DNA of 64,000 nt from Notospermus geniculatus. Its lineage: Eukaryota; Nemertea; Pilidiophora; Heteronemertea; Lineidae. The notes below the pieces were generated by a model. The model was not told the origin of the DNA. It searched no databases and saw nothing but the letters and a program-made list of their open reading frames with translations. Below, one piece after another: positions 39,125 through 52,619 of the stretch; the stretch's first letter is position 1, and each line of letters opens with the position of its first letter. The stretch spans positions 815,838 to 879,837 of the forward strand of contig NMRB01000003.1 in assembly GCA_002633025.1 (NCBI GenBank). Direction: 5' to 3'. The translations under genes were made by a program, and so were the position numbers.

Positions 39125-40270
39125 TGTGAAAATCACCACCCAGAAACATATTTTCATGTGCCGTACTGAGGACTGGTTATAAATTTTGTTCAAGTGCCTT
39201 TTTTTCTTGACAGAAATGCAATGTCATTTTCTCTTACAAAAGATGGGAAACTTTTCAGTGAACGAGATTAACAATGTATATGACACACACTTGGAATAAC
39301 GTGTACAAAACAGACGAAAAATTTCTTTGTGAGTTAATCCACCTGGGCTTGAAGCCATTGGACTAAGTTATGCAACCATGGGAATCATTTGTAATTGTAA
39401 TTAATTTATACTTATTTATGTTTCATTTTAACTTCATGTACACTGTGTGAATTACAATGACAGCCAGTACAATGTCACCAAATAGTGGAAAACGCATTTC
39501 CTAAAAATTTGTGTTCAAGGGTCTCCAGTGGAGACAAGGATCATGTACAAATTGTAAAAACAATATTTGGATTTTTTACATATCTTAGAGGCTGCATCTT
39601 TGCCTCTGCCTTATTTCTTGCAAGTATATCCACAAAGGTTGCTTTAATGCCCACATGAAATCCACAATGCAGCCTACCACAGCCTTCCAGCGTCTGGTCA
39701 GATGACAAACACTGTAAATACAATTTATGAAGACTTTGATGCAAAATACTTAGTACTGCTAAAGAACTTAATTGATACTGATGGGATCTTTGGATGGTAA
39801 CCCGTAATGGTGCAAATGGAAGGAGTATTTTGCATCAAATGATCTTTATATCAACTTCCAGCATAGCTTCCAGTGTACATAGTCTGTCCATAAGAACATG
39901 CTCTCTGCTCATGCACAGACCTTCAAGAGCATCTGAGGGCCCTTTCCCATTGAACATATATCTGTTTGTAAAAGTTTACCCAAAAGGGTGTACATTTTGG
40001 GGATTGTGTACATTAATTGGCATGACTGATGATTTAATGTCACATTAATGTTCGTAACCTTTTCTGGGTGATGGAATGTTGGAATTCCACATGGATGTGT
40101 TCAACAGTATGTCTGTAGGATGTCTTTTGGCAGTCAATGTAGCCAAAAGAAGATGTTGGTAATTGTCAGTGACACAGTGCGAACCTTATCAAGCACATCC
40201 ACCTTTGCTGTGGCAGTGAACATCAGCATACTGTTTGGATGAGAGAATCATTTATACCAGGCTCAGACCC

Positions 40271-40362
40271 AGAGGTGGCAACCCTGCTGCAAAAACTGAC
40301 CCCATATTTGTCAGATCTTTGTCATCTGTTTGGGCAAGTGATGCAGCAGGGTTGCTGCCTCT
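40271..40362 (+). other. 92-nt hairpin in the Delta 3' UTR
   Basis: Arms at 40271-40291 and 40342-40362 are complementary over 21 positions. The two non-Watson-Crick positions become G.U pairs in sense RNA, so the stem would be uninterrupted in the transcript. The loop is 50 nt. It could be a regulatory RNA structure, a microRNA-like precursor or a MITE relic; the loop is long for a microRNA. Confidence 0.45.
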
Positions 40363-41005
40363 TTTTCTATGATCCTTGTTAGTTGTACTGCTGGATACAC
40401 ATACACGCACCATGATATAAAAGCTTAATGTGAAGTTTTATATTGTAAGCCAGTTGGTCTTTATGTACAGTAAGGTACCAGTTGCCCATGTTGTGATCTA
40501 GAATGGTCTCGTAGGCCAATGTTGGCAATATTTTGACCTGCTGATTTCATGTTGGCAATACTTTAGCTTTGACTGTTGCAAAATCTAACGATTTTGAGAC
40601 ATATGGTCAGAATGAACTTAATAGCAGTATGTAATAGGTCAAACAGACAAAAACTGGAACCAGTACATTCAATGGTTTTGTGTTATGGCATCCTTCAATT
40701 TTAGGTACATGTTACTGTTGTCATCCATTAAGGCCTTCAACTGTTAAAGCGTTGATGTTAGTGTATCAAGACGAACTGGTCCACCCTGTGACATATCACA
40801 GATCTACGACACCTTTCACTTGAGGGAAGAAATACTGTAACAAGTTCAAGTCAAACAATATGTGGTCAATGTACGTGCTGTAAATAGGATCTACATGAAT
40901 AGTTACCTGTACCTTTTCTACCAAATAAATCCACAGATCAGATCAAAGTTCGAATCTGCAGTCATGGATATTACTTGCAGAGGAGGCCAGGAGAATAGTG
41001 CTGTG

Positions 41006-41011
41006 AATAAA
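41006..41011 (+). terminator. Candidate proximal poly(A) signal of Delta
   Basis: A canonical AATAAA about 1.9 kb after the stop, followed within 50 nt by a T-rich stretch. It is one of at least three usable hexamers in the 3' flank. Confidence 0.45.
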
Positions 41012-42161
41012 ACAAATTGTATTACATGACATTTTCAGTGCCTAGATTTCTTTTTGATAGGTATGTGATATTGGAAATAATGATGCTGAATCCATTGTTC
41101 TTTTTTACTGTGTAGAAAATATCGCTTAGTGTTTGAAAAATATGTTTCTCTTTGTCAGTTTTTGTTTAAATCTATGTCAGATGACCTTGATGCAATGTCA
41201 AGGCCATTATTGGAGGTCAATTTGGCTGCATCATCACACTAATTGTATACATAAGGTTGATAATTCATCGTCTTTGTGAACACTGCATAAGATGGCTTAT
41301 GCAAAGTTAATATTGTAATTAGTCAAAGGTTCAACTTGCAAAAGTGAAACACGGAAATATGCTGTCCTGACGTGAAAGTAAGACATTTCAAACTTAAGAA
41401 ATCCCAATGTTTCTCTTCGAATCTTTCGTGTGTTTTATGCTTCACCAAATGATTTTTTGTACATGTAAATACAAGTATTTATTTTGATATCGTAGTGTGG
41501 ATGGAACGCCCAATCATTTTGAAAGGTAGTTGGTTTGGACGACTGGACAGAATGTCCCAGAACTACCTAGAAGTCAATGGTATCTCTGTTTTGGTTAGTT
41601 TCAACTTGACACAACTTGATCATACGGCAAATGAGAAGTTGGAATATTACACAGTTACTTTGCGAAATATGTTTGTACATTTGATTTTTGTTAAGCCAGA
41701 TACCTCTGGAAAGTCAAGCCACCGTGAATACTGTCATTTTCTTTCAGAATCTAATTTGCTGAGTTAACATAAAGAAGTTTACATCATCAATGAAATTCAG
41801 GAGAAAGTGTTTATCATTGAGGGAACTGCCAAGTAGTACAGTAATTATCATAGTGTACAGTAGAAATTTTCATTATGTCATCATCAAACAAACGCACAAA
41901 CTTATTTCTTCATCAGATAGAGTTAACATTCTGTAAACGACTACATTGTATTCCTCGACCTGTGTGGGGTCAGTGTGATATTTCACCACCATTAGAGTAG
42001 CAATTGAAGATAAATGCAACAGCATTGGTTTTAGGTGTATATTTCTGTCAAAGACACCAACTGGTGGTGAAATAGCACATTTGACTTCGAAGGGAATTGA
42101 CATTCTGTGCAGGAAATTCATCTGGTTATACTGTACATGTAGAAGCTGGAGATCTGAATCA

Positions 42162-42536
42162 GGGGCCTGTTTCATAAAGTGACTTTAAAGCCCCACTGTA
42201 TTGAATCTGAAAAACGCAAATCATCGCCGCGATTCTTGACGTCAGTGCACGACGTCACGACGTGTAAAATGTACTGCGCTCCATCTGAATACATTAGAGC
42301 CCTCCCTGTAGATTTTTTCATTGTGTGCTGAAAACTAGGCCTTGGTTCTCGGAAATACGCATCAGGCAGGCATTTTGGGGACCTTCACGATGCTATGAGA
42401 CCTCGACCAGCATTCTCCCAACACTTTGAAAATCCAGTAAAATTCAATACTGTGGGGCTTTAAGCTTTAACCTAATGGAAAATGCGCTGAAGTTAATGGT
42501 ACCATTAGCTTAAAGTCACTTTATGAAACAGGCCCC
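42162..42536. mobile_element. Outer MITE, about 100 bp plus insertion
   Basis: The ends are GGGGCCTGTTTC and its inverse GAAACAGGCCCC. With the inner element (42185-42463) removed, keeping one TTAA, the left arm matches the right arm perfectly for 30 nt. The original element was therefore a 100-bp near-palindrome. Confidence 0.8.
42185..42463. mobile_element. Inner MITE inserted at TTAA
   Basis: TTAA at 42185-42188 and 42460-42463 flanks a 271-bp element. Its ends are inverted repeats, AGCCCCACTGTATTGAAT on the left and its near-inverse on the right. TTAA duplication is typical of piggyBac-type elements, so a non-autonomous piggyBac-like element is a reasonable inference. No coding capacity. 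Confidence 0.75.
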
Positions 42537-43761
42537 AGGGGTTGGAGACATGATGAATTTTCATTTCTAGCCTCTTTCAAGTTTATGTGACACTTGTTGT
42601 TGACTATACCTCGTCCAGTCACACTGGGATTATATGATAGTATGAACTCAGTCAAAAATGGAATGCAAAATTTTGGCAGATGACAAACCCTTTTATTACC
42701 TGTCTCTGTATGTCAATATTAACTCAACTGGATAAAACATACACAAAGTGGAACAACTTTACGTTCTTTAGAATGAGAAGAATCTCTTTTACTTATAATG
42801 AATGTTTTTATGAATCTCAAATCCGTTACATGTACCTGTCAACATAGGTATTTAATCAGATAATTTCCTGCATTTGGTCGGGGTGGACATTTTGAACATT
42901 TTGTCATTCACGTTCTTTAATACATGAACTATTCATACTTGGGGAGTGCTGTCTGTCACGTCCACAGCCTTAAAATGCGCATTTATTAATGATAGGTTCT
43001 TTCTATTCTTGTCAGTTACTTTGTGTAGGCCTTATGTGTGACATTATGGCACATTGTAGTGCCACACCGTGTTGAACACCAGAAATCTACTGGATACGTT
43101 TTGGTATTTCATTCTTGACAAAAGATCAAACTCACTGAGTTTGACTGGGAATATTTCTTTGAGGGAGGATTTTATAAGAGGTGCACACATATGCCGATGT
43201 TTTAAACCCTCAAGGTGTGTGACCTGTGTCAAGGGGGAATTGGCATCTGGCTGTAGGGCCTATTTCCAGATGATATGGTGGCATGCAGAGTATCTTCCAT
43301 CCCGAAGATAATTTTTCTGAGTGTATTCGGCCATCAGGTAGAGGAGACTCTAACAGCATCTTCTGGCTTTCACATTCTTTCTCTTTTGCTGACCTGGATG
43401 GGAGGAGTTGGAAAATAACTTGAGCTTTTAGAGAGAAAGCGGGGCTATTTCTAAAAATTTTGGCCAGCACTGAAAGACTTGCATGAACAAGTAAAATGGG
43501 GTGATAAGCATTTCAAAATAATCCAATGCTATTTCATTTGAATGAAATAGTAATGGGGAATATGTAAGGCTATTATGCCAACACTATGAGCATCAAGCAC
43601 TACTGAACACAGACTAAACATATTGGACCCTGTTTCAGTCAAGTCATTCAGTCTGTGATGTTCATTTTTGTACATATTATGTATATTTATAGCAAATTTC
43701 CGAATTGTACATACGTATATTACCATATGTTATTACTATTGGTATTTCCATTATCATGATG

Positions 43762-43767
43762 AATAAA
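43762..43767 (+). terminator. Candidate distal poly(A) signal of Delta
   Basis: A canonical AATAAA with T/GT-rich sequence following, lying just before a minisatellite that starts near 43930. If used it would give a 3' UTR of about 4.7 kb that includes the nested transposons at 42162-42536. Confidence 0.35.
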
Positions 43768-43929
43768 CAGGTCACAATTTGACTATTTTTTCAAATAATT
43801 ATAAGAGTTTTTGTCATTTGATCTTGTTACATAATCTTGAAAGAGAGGACATCAAACCAACAATTCTTGCGAAAGTCGGCATTCTCTTGGCCTGGTAAGT
43901 TCTGAATCCCAATCTCTCTTTATTGACGA

Positions 43930-44660
43930 TGGAAAACTACCATTCAACATGATCACAAACGCTGTTTGCTTGTGATGAGAAGAAAGGTACCCTTCAACGT
44001 AATCACAAACATGACAAATGGCGTGTGCTTCTGCCTTTAACATGATCACAAACGCTGTCCTTGTGACGATGGAAAAGCTGCCCTTCAACATGATCACAAA
44101 TGCTGTGTCCGGTGACGATGGGAAAGCGATCCTTCAACATGATCGCAAATGTTGTGTCCTAGTGATGATTGGAAAGCAGCCCTTTAACATGATCACAAAT
44201 GCTGTGTCTTTGTGATGATGGGAAATCTCCCCTTCACCATGATCACAAATGCTGCATCCTAGTGACGATGGAAATGTTGTCCTTCACCATGATCACAAAT
44301 GCTGTGTCCTTGTGATGATGGGAAATCTGCCCTTTAACATGATCACAAATGCTGTGTCTTTATGATGATAGGAAAGCTGCACTCCAACATGAACACAAAT
44401 GCTGTGTCCTGGTGACGATGGGAAATCTCCCCTTCAACAAACATGATCACAAATGCTGTGTCCTTGTGATTATTTGAAAGCTACCCCTTCAACATGATCA
44501 AGTGCTGTGCCCTTGTGATGATTTGAAAGCTCCACTTCAACATGATCACAAATGCTGTGTCCTTGTGATGATTTGAAAGCTACCCCTTCAACATGATCAC
44601 AAGTACTGTGTCCTAGTGATGACTTCAAGCTACCCGTCAACATGATCACACGTGCTGTTT
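43930..44660. repeat. Minisatellite, about 15 copies of a 50-bp hairpin-forming unit
   Basis: CAACATGATCACAAATGCTG or a close variant recurs about every 48-52 bp, roughly 15 times. Each better-preserved unit holds ATCACAA and, 11 nt later, its inverse TTGTGAT. Copies diverge by substitutions and short indels. Frames running through it are repeat artefacts. Confidence 0.9.
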
Positions 44661-47600
44661 GCAAGACCAAAGTTTTAAATCAAGCCATGCCCTCCCACTT
44701 TGATGCACCCTGTATAAGCGGACTATTGCAATGATACACAAGTCAGGAGAGTAGGAACTCTATTCACTCAACGTGACGACCAAGAAAGATGGAGAATCCA
44801 GACAACACTTGTACATGCACTTGGATAGAATAGACTCCACAGGAATTGCATGCAGACAGAACTGATAAACCCAGCTTCGGCAAACAATGGACTGTCTACC
44901 TAATAGGAAGATACTGTGACCATGCATTTAAATGAGGGGGACAGCCTGCATGAAGCACACCATAAATGACACTTTAATCATAATTAATATACATGGATCC
45001 AGGTCAGTCCATTGGTGTGTATGCAATATTTCTGCCTGGGTGTATTTTCTTGTCCTGTTTGAAACTAGCATTTTCTCGTGTTTGAAATTCTACTACTTCT
45101 CCAGTGTTAGCTTTCAACCACAGGCTAATTGACCATTTGGCCGAAAAGTTCATCAACCTCATTCACTTCGATGAATTGTCAGTTTTAATCAGTCATGTCA
45201 GTAATGCTCAAGCAAGTACTAGTCAGGCTGTTACACCTGTTTCAATTTCCAAGTCACCAAGAACAACCGAAGCTTCACTGACTTGAAATGAGATGATACC
45301 ATCCTTCAGGTAAACCCAAGGGCGAGAATCTTCCTACATTCACAGAGCATTTAGTAAAGACAAAGAAACAGGCCCACCACATGGATTAGAGTGCAAACCC
45401 TGAAGGTTCGCACTGCTGACAGGCGGCCTCACGTCCCTAAGGCCCTTGGCTCAGCCTTCTACAGATTTTGAATGAGTAAGCAACTGACGGCATAATTTGA
45501 GGTCAGACTTGGCCATATCAGATGAGACTTATTATATGAAATCCCATTCTGAGATTGCCTGAAGGAATCACTTTGGGCATCGAAACCTTCTCAATAGTGA
45601 ACAAAAGTACTGAGGCTAGTTCTGCTATCTCAATTTTCATCAAGCCTAAGGTAAAGAACACAGCGTCAGAAAATGTTTTCAGCATTGGTGAAGATGGACT
45701 GGGTGATGCCTTGGGGGACTGCTGAGACAGGAGATAGTTGAATGAAGCTGGAACGTTATTTCCTTACATTAGCCCAACAGCAAAGTAGTAAAGCAGTGGA
45801 AGTGTACATCAGTCTCATTGACTGTCTTATCTACCATTGCCATCCAACTGAAGTGACCTCTGACATGTCTAAAGGAGACTCTTCTGCAAGGTAAAACATG
45901 TTCTCTCAAGCTTTGGATTGAATCCAGCAGTTTTACCCATTCAGTAGGCCTAAAGGGTTCTCACAAAAAAGCTGTTAATAAGTCATAGTAAGATACCACT
46001 ATCAATGAAAGTGCTGGATCCACTTCATTATCAAGCACACTGCCATTACACATCCAATTCAACTGACCACTCATGAAGTGCTAAATGCTTCAACATGTTA
46101 GCAAATCATTGGTAGTCATTACTCTGAGATTATGGCTGAGAATATGATGAGTTTGGATTCTGTAGAAATGAGAACACGGCTGAGTAATCTCAGCCAGGTA
46201 ATCAATCAATCATCAATGCAGAGCTACCCTGGGGATTAACCCATCAAGTCTTAATGTGTAAAAAAAAACATCTCAAAAACAGTTAACGCTGAAAAAGATT
46301 TTAAAGATTGCAGCCGAGCACCGACATTTTTGAATGCATTCAGAAGACAAGTCTAAGTTGTCTTACCCACCATACATCAGGTTTTTTATTACCCTGGGCA
46401 GCCTCTTCTTCGAGTGTTCTCCGCCAACCAGCTGTATAGTCAATAAAAAGGTTAAATGCAATTCATGGGACCATAAGCTATTTTGATGTAATCGTGAATT
46501 CATCTCCAAGAGGCAAAATAAGCAGATGGTCCTCTAAGAATGGAACCAGGTCAAGATTTCAAGACTCAAAAGGAATTGTAAAGCGGAGAGCTGAAGTGAA
46601 TCGCATCAAAGATAGAATAATACAAGATTTTTCTGCCCAGTGAAATATAGTGAAGGATTTATATCATGGTCAACCTTGAATATCGAGTAAATGACCTATG
46701 TCATTGTGACTTACATCGGAAGGGCGGGCTTGATGCCATCAGAGACATTGACAAGCAACAAATACACAAATTTGTTGAGCCTGTTTTAGAGCAAAAGGCA
46801 GTTACTGGTATGCATCGTGTAGTGGACTAGCTTCTATGATCACAATCTTCTCAAACCCTCCACATGCCAAAAACTGCCCCCTAAGGTCCTCACTCTGGGC
46901 AGCCCTCAAGACAGCTGTAGACTGTAGTAAAGTTTATTAGTACATAAACAGTTAATAATTAGTAAAGCTCCGGTAATCATTGCCCATCCAGAGGTTGTTT
47001 AGTCTCAGTATAAAGTCTTGTATATACAAGCAGAATGTCATTAGTCGCATCTGAAATCACTATCATAGCTGAAATCAACAAACTTAGGGTACCTTATTTC
47101 AACCTTGTCCCAATCACTATTCGAAAGCCAAGCATCATCCACCTCACTTGAGATACATGTACCTGAAAATCGCCCAAGGCGAGGTTGTATTAAGTTAAGG
47201 TACATGCTTTCGTATGTCTGAACTGCTAATTAAGTTGATTAGCAAGTCATTTGTACTAATTTTTGCACCTGTAATGGGAGGGTTAACACCTGCAGGAGGA
47301 TAAGCCACCAGGCGCCAATGATTGGCACACGACGGCCCTGCAGGGGTGGGTGGGTAGGGGGCAAAATGATTTAACATGTTTCTAAATCTAATGCTTTAGG
47401 AAACAACAGAGTTGGAAGGCACTTGGCAATAAAGAATCTAACATGGTCTTTGTTCTTGTTCTCTCCAGGGACCCCTTCTCTTTCCATACTTGATGTTTCT
47501 CAACTGTGGTTAAGAAATCCTGTGGCCATGGTTACTGTCTGGTCTCCTGTCATGCCTGTCGGCTTCATGTCCTGTTCTTTCAGAAAGCTGTGTCTCTTTT

Positions 47601-50600
47601 GACTTCTCCACACTTATTCCTTTGCCTTCCTGTCTTTCTATTCTTTCCTCTAATCTCTGGAGGCCCTACAATTCTTCTCAACACGACAGGAGTGGGTAAG
47701 GGGGTACTCCACAAGCCCTCCTTTATGTAGTCTACTTTACCTCAAACATGACTGGCGTGACTGGTAACGTTACAAAGATGCAATGCATTAATACACACAA
47801 CATACAAGAGTTGCTTCCAAATCAAAAGTTGCTCACCATGTCAAATTATATATTGGTGCACTCAGGTGAGCCCTTTTTTGTATTCTTTGCACTGGAGGCA
47901 TGTTTGAGAACAGAGTATTTCACCAAAGCAGACATTTTTCTTTTACAAAACCTAAAAAGTAGACCACAACCACAGTTGCTCAGTAACTTAAGACAAAGAA
48001 AAACAAATCTTAGAGTACTCCATCAACAGGGGTGAAAAAATAGCCTTGGGAGCTGATTATTGGTGTAAGGTTTGCTGTAGTAAATAAGACTGGTTTACTC
48101 AAGCCTTCTCGTGGAAATTCGAGAAGGAATGCATGCATGTAAGACAACTTTGGTAGAAAAACACAGACATTTACAAGAAATAGATGGTCTCAGAACCACA
48201 AGCCATAAGATATATCATATATTCACACTAGTAGTGAATGGTAGGATGTTCAACAACAAAGGATTGAGTCATCAGAAAGAGTATACAAGGAATTTTTCTT
48301 CACGGGTTGACAATTTGTGGGTGTGGTCACAGGTTTTAACGAAGTTTTAACTTAAGGAATCTTTATTTTTCTTATAATCTTTCACATCATGATGATTTTT
48401 TTTGAAATCCCAACTGCAACAGGTAGAGCTATTTCTTTATCATGGGAACATAGTTGAGGTTGTGCAACCATACCTGACAGGTCTATATTTCCCATCAGGA
48501 TATTTTTTTCCTGCCTCTCAGCTGGTTCCGCAAGTCTCAATGTAATGATGCAGAGGAATCATAACAGAGAATTCCCTGAAATGTTTTGGATTACCCCTGT
48601 AGTACTACAGAATACCTTAATGATGCAAATTTACGTCGGAAAAACACTACACTACCACTATCTGCAGAACCGAGAAATTCTGTAAGAATGCGGACACTAT
48701 GATTCTATTGACTACAAAAATTTCATCTGTTAACGCTTGGCCAACATCCCAGTAAGCATTTGCAGCATTTTTCAGGCTCGATGTACCACTGCTTCATGAT
48801 ATTAATAGAGCGTGCGAACTCACCTGGCGAATCTGGTAGGTGATGGATGCTCAGTAGTGACATCTGATTAAAAGTGTGATTAGAACTGATCTAGTGGGCT
48901 AGAATGTCCGAGTACCACGTGCTCTATCACAGTGATAATATTGCCTGACACAGCGGTCATTGACCACATGCTGTTGCTGTAGCTATATGTGTGGTACATT
49001 ATCAAATGAGTAAGCAAAATCTCTACTAATGGGCCGAAGGACAAACATCTGAAGCTAAATCTTGTGAATGTTGATGATAGAAGGAAGTGACTTTACTGAA
49101 TCATTCATAACAAAAATTTTGCATCTGGAATGCCAGGAAATCGCATCTACTTCCATTATAGTTTCCCCAGCAAGGGCGGGCTTCTGGATCATTGGTCGCA
49201 GCGTCTGTCCCTTTTCAGAGTTTCCAAGTGTTTTGGAATTATCAATTGATTTTGATTACTGAAGGGGTAAGGAATTGGGGAATGCCTTTTTTTTGTCCTG
49301 GTGGTGATCTGTCTAAGTACTGTAAAAACACCAAGCGTGGTGACCACCAGCACAAGCCAGACGAGTCTGCAGTGGGCTTAAAGGACAAAAGCATATGAAA
49401 GCCAAAGCAGTTAAACTGGTAACAACAGAAATAAATATTTAACAGGATCAGGGGACTGTATATTGTTGCCTTTAAGGGCCTCACTAGGTCGACTGATCGA
49501 ATAGAAAGTACCTATTTAGCAAATTAATACAACTTAGCAGACCAGACCGCCCTGATCCTCTTAATCGGGAGAAATATTCCTGTTATTTTCCACCCTACGG
49601 CCCTTATCCCAAACGAACAATGGTAACAGGTCAGTCCTGAAACAACAGGAAGTTGAGCTATACCTTCAAAGAAACACTGAAAGCAATAACTACAATGACA
49701 TACAATTACACTAATTCATTCAAAACGTACTGTAATGAGAAATCTCAAATCAAAACATGGGAATACACCTTGGCCCACACACTTCTTTAATGTTAGGAGC
49801 TTATGCTAAGCCTCATACTTCTTCTTGAAAGGTAGAAACAACTGTTCTTCTCCTTTTGTTATTCTCCACTTTCTGACATTGATCTCAACGTTGATGCACA
49901 CCTTCACAATGTGGAATTCGACCTGGCAAAGATCATCTCTTTTAATCACCCAATTAACCAAAATTTGATTTCTCTAATTCAATTAAATTTCCAAAGACAT
50001 AAGAAGGAAATAAAGGAATGTTATTAAGGATCTAAGTGGATTATCTTTTTAACTGTTTGCAGCCTTACTCACCAGTGCAAGCCTTATCCCACACAAATCC
50101 ATTTATTCCTTTACAAACCCACATTCTTTTAGTGCATTCTGAATAAGAGCTTCAAACCACCAAAACAACTGAAGAACACAAGTCAATATTATTATTTACC
50201 ATTTCCAGTTTAGGATACCAGTATTCAAATCCAATAGGTCATACCAGTACGTTTTTCAGCTACAGCTTGAAAACATGAAAGATATATAGGTGACTAACCC
50301 AATCGATTGTTATCAAGCAATGGTGCTACAAGGACATTGATATCAGATGACGTAATTATGACGTGCAACATGAAGCTTGATCCCCAAATTGCGAAACAAG
50401 GGACCTGCTTGTGTATTTCCTTTTATTGGAAAAAAGAATACTACTCACATTAGACAACAATCTGGCAAATGCCTTAGAAATGGATAAGAGATATGCCCTA
50501 GAGGCATGATATCAAAAAATGCTGATTGTGAGGTATTATCCTTCAGAGTTTGTCAAATCCATCCTTAGGGCAACAGGAAGTGTGCAAGTCTGCAAAACAT

Positions 50601-52600
50601 GACAACCTGGCCACAGACAAGACACCATCAAATAAATCAAATGACATAAAAAAACAGTCTAAATTTAAACTCTTAAGCCAGAAGGAAAAGAATCTTCCCT
50701 TTCAGATATCAGAAGAGAACACTGACTCGAGGAAAACTAAAGAAATCTGCCTGGAGACACTGTCTTTTTGAGAAAGCATCAAAATGACTGTTTTTTCAAC
50801 GAATTCATTCAGAGAAATTGGGCCGAGCAGCTGCAGGATATGCCATGGAATATCTCAGCTAGATATTCTTTTAAGTTACGCCATGAATCAGCTTTGAAAA
50901 TGAAATGAAAGTAAGAGATGAAGCTGAGTGCTAGCTGACTGAGAAATAACAGGTCAGCAGAAATCAAGAGAAATATTGCTTTTTCATCAGCAGCATTTCG
51001 ATCAAATCAAGCCTCAGGAAGCCCTTTACCAGTTTTCCCCATAAAATGCAAACTATGAAAACCATTGATCGTATCATGATACACAGGCAATGTATGGCCC
51101 ACACAGCACATTACTTGTGTTACAAATGCAATTAATAATTCATCGTGTGGATGTGTTTATATATACACCCTGAAGTTTTCAATCCATAGCCAATATCATC
51201 GATTACATTCTTTCGATCGCGCGTGCTGTGAAACCATTACACATTTTCAGTGGGGGAAAATTGATATTTGTCATGGTGCCAAGTCATTAAAACTTCTACA
51301 AGGTACATACGTATGTCGATTGATTTTTTCCAAACTTTGGGTCGAAAGTGATTTCAGCTTTTCGCCCATCACTGCTAAAAGAGTTGCAGTACCAAGTGTT
51401 TCACAAAGTTGAACAGATTTCTGATTGACATGTAACTGCCAACTGCCAAGGAAATAAAGTGGAAATATGAAAAAGTTGGACTGACTAAGTCAACAGCATT
51501 GAGATAACTTTCAAGTTGGTAACTGGAGCTAAGAAAAAGTCCAACTGTCAATTTAACAGTTTTCCTTTGTCCAGAAAGTTTTTTTGCCTCCGCGAATTTG
51601 GTACTCGCAATTTTTGGATAATTCTTACACAGTTTTTGCAGATAAATTTCCATATTTCCATCAAAGTCTTAAAAGGATGTTGCATAAATCCATGCGAACA
51701 CAAACGCAATAAGGAAAAGATAGATTTGACTATTTGTTCCTTGAGATGAACAATCTTCAACTTTTTCAAAATGTAGATCTTACATTGTTATTTTGGGGAA
51801 AGACGGATATGCCAACTGACCTGTGTGATTTGGTATTTGCCATGAAGAGATGCAACATTTATTTTAGGAAAAGAAGGAACCAAGTTTTTTCGTCTCATAG
51901 ATTTTCCAGTTGAGTAACTGCAATTTAAGCTGAATGTAATGCAGAAACATGCAAATACGGTGAAGAGGATTTCTAGAGACAAACAAGAAGGTTTAGGAAG
52001 CAAAAAAGCAACTGCATGATATCAACCGGAAGTTTTTCATTCAAATGATAACCAGCAAGCTCTGAAGGAGAAAACGTATTCTATAAATGTAACATGAGTC
52101 AATTATTCAGAGCTCAGACTCCTCAACAGTTCCACATCGATGATCATGATGAGCTCGTCCTCACCTGGGCTATTTGCAGGGCTGCATGGCAAATGTCCCA
52201 CTAAGAGTGATTTAAAATTCAAAACTAAGCTGCTTTCACGCATTGACAACCTGACCAAGGGGGACTTCGCTACACTTCCTGAGGCCCATTCCTTGAGGGC
52301 CATCAAGGGAGTCACATCCATTCCCTCTGTAGTAACAAGGCTTTTGTTGATTTACAAGACTGTTAACCATATTTATAGCTCAAAGATGGATTGGCCCTCA
52401 AGCTGGGGTGGGGTGGGCTTCCAAAGAGTGATGAGCCCTTCCAGACCCCTCTTGTTTTGGTATGGACTCCAGCTGAAGGGTGCACTTCACTTCAGAGTCA
52501 CGACAGCACATCCCCTGCAGTCATCCAACACGAAATCTGTGAGTGGACTTGGTCATCCAATGCTTCTCGGCACTTCTCCTTTCAAAGTGCATTGTCCTGT
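44661..52600. other. Gene-free downstream DNA
   Basis: AT-rich, CpG-poor sequence. I found no exon chain, RNA gene or intact mobile element. Parts of 45.1-46.9 kb have sequence of moderate complexity with broken frames that could be an old retroelement, but no domain is recognisable. Confidence 0.5.
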
Positions 52601-52619
52601 TCGTCAGCATTCTTCTCTC

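Larger units (their letters stand above)
39125..41030 (+). other. Delta 3' UTR (minimum extent)
   Basis: AT-rich non-coding DNA follows the stop. The first well-placed AATAAA with U-rich downstream sequence is at 41006-41011. Another hexamer lies at 40924-40929, and a later one at 43762-43767 would extend the UTR to about 4.7 kb. Pumilio-type TGTANATA motifs occur at 39713-39720 and 40879-40886, with two more (41464-41471, 43669-43676) if the long form is used. The 3' end is inferred. Confidence 0.5.

Noticed and set aside
43930-44660. CRISPR array
   Set aside because: The regular repeat has no distinct unique spacers, the copies diverge along their entire length, and the DNA is animal genomic sequence. 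It is a minisatellite.
45100-46900. Degraded retrotransposon
   Set aside because: Several short translatable stretches suggest old coding sequence, but I could not identify reverse transcriptase, integrase, LTRs or any other diagnostic motif.
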